From the NCBI GenBank assembly GCA_027491555.1, contig JAOZGN010000041.1, forward strand, positions 6,826 to 70,825: a stretch of 64,000 bases of DNA, given 5' to 3'. A model generated the notes under the pieces. It was not told the origin of the DNA. It was given only the letters and a program-made list of their open reading frames with translations, and made no database searches. The position numbers and the translations under genes are program-made. This document shows, in pieces, positions 62,215 to 64,000 of the stretch; positions within the stretch are counted from its first letter, which is position 1, and each line of letters starts with the position of its first letter. Source of the stretch: Thermoproteota archaeon (GTDB taxonomy: Archaea; Thermoproteota; Korarchaeia; Korarchaeales; Korarchaeaceae).

Positions 62215-63242
62215 CCCATAACCACGATTCTCCTGGTTAGGACTTCTAGCCTGTGCCTCTCTGGGCCCCTGAGCCTGCTCCACGAACCTGGGGTAAGCTC
62301 TACTCTATCATCCCCGACTGAGCCCTCGAGACCCCATTCGGTCAGCAGCGCCGCCACCTCTGCCTTGGATGGCATCTTGGAGCGGCAGTCATTAGGGCAG
62401 CCAGTGCACATCCGGTGGAGCCACCTGACGTCGAAGCAGGGTACACCGTGGGCGAGGGCGCTGGCACAGCAGGCCGAACCGAGCGGGATCAATCCCCTTC
62501 TTCTGGCTTCTTCCATGGCGCGCACTTTCAAGTCAGCAGAGGAGATGTAGACCTGCTTGCCTGCGCGGAGAGGCCTTTTCATTCTCTGCTCAATCTCTGA
62601 GATGTCAACTCCAGCTTTTCTGAGCCTCTTGAGGATCTGGAGGGATACCCTAAGCGATCCGAACACGACGCTCTTTACCCCGCTCTCCCTTGCGTGATCC
62701 AATATGTCGGGTAGCTCGTTCAGCGTGACGCCGGGTATTATCGGCCTCACGAACAGCGTCGGCAGGGCGCCGAACTCCGCGGCCTCCGCCGCCGAGTCCA
62801 GCCTATCGCACGGCGGCGGGGCCGCCGGCTCCAAGGACTTGTAGGAGTCCCATGCCACCACCGTGATCAAAACGTTCACGCCAGCTAGGCGGGCATCCAT
62901 TGGGAGGGTGAACTTTGTTGAGACCTGCAGGGGGTTCCCCAGCGTCTTCAGCGCGTCCAAGTATTCAAGGGTCCTTTCGGTGATTGAGGGTGTGAGAAAC
63001 GGTTCACCGAGGCTCCCCAGAGCAAGAAAAGTTCCCATACGGGATTCAACAAAGTATGGATTCCTCCTCAGCTCGCGAACGAGACTCTTGGGTGAGAGCG
63101 GATTCATCTCAGGCGAGGGGACGATCAGGCTCATCTCCCATAGGTAGCAGTAGGCGCATCCGACATTGCAGCCTAGGGATGGATGGATAGTTAGGCCGCA
63201 AGGCCGGGGGCGCCTTCGAGAGGCTCTGGGGAACCCCAACAT
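62193..63242 (-). CDS. Radical SAM protein of unknown function
   Basis: A 349-residue protein with the radical SAM triad in SLGCNVGCAYCYLW (CxxxCxxC, about 25-32) and a LGEPF motif near 78. A late cysteine set (ACCA, CTGCPNDC, about 260-290) is likely to hold an auxiliary iron-sulfur cluster. I cannot name the substrate. The last about 22 bases of the frame run into the tRNA-Arg gene on the other strand, so the true ancestral C-terminus may have been replaced by tRNA-complementary sequence. Confidence 0.75.
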   Translation of the reverse strand: MLGFPRASRRRPRPCGLTIHPSLGCNVGCAYCYLWEMSLIVPSPEMNPLSPKSLVRELRRNPYFVESRMGTFLALGSLGEPFLTPSITERTLEYLDALKTLGNPLQVSTKFTLPMDARLAGVNVLITVVAWDSYKSLEPAAPPPCDRLDSAAEAAEFGALPTLFVRPIIPGVTLNELPDILDHARESGVKSVVFGSLRVSLQILKRLRKAGVDISEIEQRMKRPLRAGKQVYISSADLKVRAMEEARRRGLIPLGSACCASALAHGVPCFDVRWLHRMCTGCPNDCRSKMPSKAEVAALLTEWGLEGSVGDDRVELTPGSWSRLRGPERHRLEVLTRRIVVMGGGPGGT

Positions 63243-63314
63243 CTTAAACGCCGTGAACAGAGAGGTGGAGAGCTTATTACGAAAACTATGGTCAGATGCT
63301 CGGGGGTGAGCCGA

Positions 63315-63695
63315 TTGAGGTTAGAAGAGGCCAGGAAGATCTTGGAAGAGGCCAAGAAGCTTCACGCCGAGGACAAGTGTACCTCCTCCATAAGGAGGTC
63401 GCAGGAGGCCGTCAAGGTTGCTCTAAAAAGCCTGCTCAAGGCCCTAGGCATGGAACCCACTGGAACGCTGTCTGATCATCTGAGCAAAATCCCTGATGAC
63501 TTCAAGGATGAGTTCCAGAGGGCGCTGAGAGAGGCATGTGGAGAGTCAGTGTGGATAACCCTCGCCTGCGAGGCCAGGCTCGAGAGATCCGTTGTAGGTC
63601 CAAAAGAAGGGTCCTGCACCAAGTTAGACTCTGAAGCGGCCCTCCGCTCGGCTGAGAGGATCATAAACCTCGTAGAAGAGGTGCTCAGACCTTAA
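63315..63695 (+). CDS. HEPN-domain-like helical protein, no partner seen
   Basis: About 127 residues: an N-terminal coiled helix, then the HEPN-like helix AVKVALKSLLKALGMEPTGTLSDH and two further helices. The Rx4-6H RNase motif of toxic HEPN proteins is not visible, and no MNT nucleotidyltransferase partner is adjacent, so it may be a non-toxic member. GGGGTGAG ends a few bases before TTG 63315, which I chose over the longer frame opening at 63288. Confidence 0.6.
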   Translation: MRLEEARKILEEAKKLHAEDKCTSSIRRSQEAVKVALKSLLKALGMEPTGTLSDHLSKIPDDFKDEFQRALREACGESVWITLACEARLERSVVGPKEGSCTKLDSEAALRSAERIINLVEEVLRP

Positions 63696-63770
63696 GGTCT
63701 CGAGAGCTGCACTCTCCGGGAGAACAGGTGTCTCCTTTATCAAAAAAGGAAGAGAGGGTTGGAGGCCGGC

Positions 63771-64000
63771 TTACTTCTTCCAAACGGCCTCCACGGCGAG
63801 CTCGATGTCCCTGTCGGTGACGGTCTTCCTCTTCGCGTGCCGGGCGAGGTCGGCCGCGTACTTGGCGACCTCAGACCCGAACTTCTCGAGGTAGTAGGCG
63901 AGCCTCTCCTTGGCGGCGTCGCTCACCCTCTCGGCGCCGGCCTCCTTGATTATCCGGTAGACCGGAGCCAGGGGCAGGTGCTTGGCAGACCTCTGAGGCA
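63771..64000 (-). CDS. Archaeal histone, first base of start codon beyond window edge
   Basis: A 76-residue histone-fold protein. The order is LPLAPVYRIIKEAG, VSDAAKERLAYYLEKFGSEVAKYAADLARHAKRKTVTDRDIELAV and a short VWKK end, close to HMf-type histones. The DNA-contact Arg/Lys and the RKTV(T) loop 2 are intact. It forms dimers that wrap DNA. The start codon is cut by one base (xTG) at 64000, with CCT as second codon. The presence of a histone separates this genome from most Sulfolobales-type Crenarchaeota. Confidence 0.93.
   Translation of the reverse strand, partial: PQRSAKHLPLAPVYRIIKEAGAERVSDAAKERLAYYLEKFGSEVAKYAADLARHAKRKTVTDRDIELAVEAVWKK

Overview
The window is about 62% GC and reads as a thermophilic archaeon with a eukaryote-like information system. 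It carries aEF-2, ribosomal protein L10e, RpoL, TFS, exosome Csl4, a two-domain CDC48 ATPase, an archaeal threonyl-tRNA synthetase, the D-Tyr/D-aminoacyl-tRNA deacylase DtdA and a histone-fold protein at the right edge. Archaeal lipid and glycan genes are present (mevalonate kinase, inositol-1-phosphate synthase, a geranylgeranyl-reductase-like flavoprotein, a tetraether-synthase-like radical SAM enzyme, AglB). A branched-polyamine synthase (BpsA) points to high growth temperature. Many genes start with GTG or TTG. Promoters show a TTTAWA-type box A about 25-30 bases before leaderless or short-leader starts, and both tRNA genes encode CCA. A histone together with TACK-like features would fit a korarchaeal or other deep TACK lineage, but I cannot assign the taxon from sequence alone.

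Layout. 1-6.4 kb: a divergent membrane protein, then a sulfur/polysulfide-reductase-type module (Mo catalytic subunit with Tat signal, four-cluster Fe-S subunit, NrfD/PsrC anchor) and a UbiA prenyltransferase. 6.4-12.6 kb: AP-endonuclease-like TIM barrel, a very GC-rich possible structured RNA, a radical SAM activase-like protein, a UPF0200 kinase-like protein, an orphan Cas6, an S-adenosylmethionine decarboxylase, an unknown protein and ThpR. 12.7-16.5 kb: NfeD protease and stomatin, followed by two tandem SAM-hydroxide-adenosyltransferase homologues, the second lacking catalytic residues. 16.6-22.1 kb: PEP synthase, an RNA m5C methyltransferase with a PUA-like partner, and an M32 carboxypeptidase. 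22.1-25.6 kb: an accessory island with a membrane protein, a DUF3800 protein facing a candidate structured RNA, an unknown small protein and a broken surface-protein fragment. It is flanked by a near-perfect 15-base direct repeat that lies at the 3' end of tfs.

25.6-31 kb: TFS, an NYN nuclease, DUF373, a coiled-coil protein, a PRC-barrel protein, the ADP-forming acyl-CoA synthetase beta subunit and an AAA ATPase. 31-43 kb is the informational core: EF-2, a CDP-alcohol phosphatidyltransferase, TrmJ-like, L10e, a METTL5-like methylase, Csl4, an unknown protein, RpoL, AglB, an NDP-kinase-domain protein, CDC48 and tRNA-Asn. 43-54 kb: ThrRS, mevalonate kinase, inositol phosphate synthase, a class III aminotransferase, an HTH regulator with likely autoregulatory repeats, a degenerate ATPase-like membrane protein and two membrane-lipid enzymes. 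54-64 kb: HEAT-like protein, UPF0173 hydrolase, a SpeD-fold protein without its pyruvoyl serine fused by overlap to bpsA, a tRNA methylthiotransferase, DUF211, a PIN-like protein, DtdA, a TIM barrel, a BacA-half/DedA fusion, tRNA-Arg, a radical SAM protein, a HEPN-like protein and the histone.

The most novel items are two pairings of an active enzyme with a catalytically dead paralogue: SpeD (10.4 and 55.6 kb) and the DUF62 SAM hydrolase (14.8 and 15.7 kb). The DUF3800/structured-RNA island and the BacA-DedA fusion come next.
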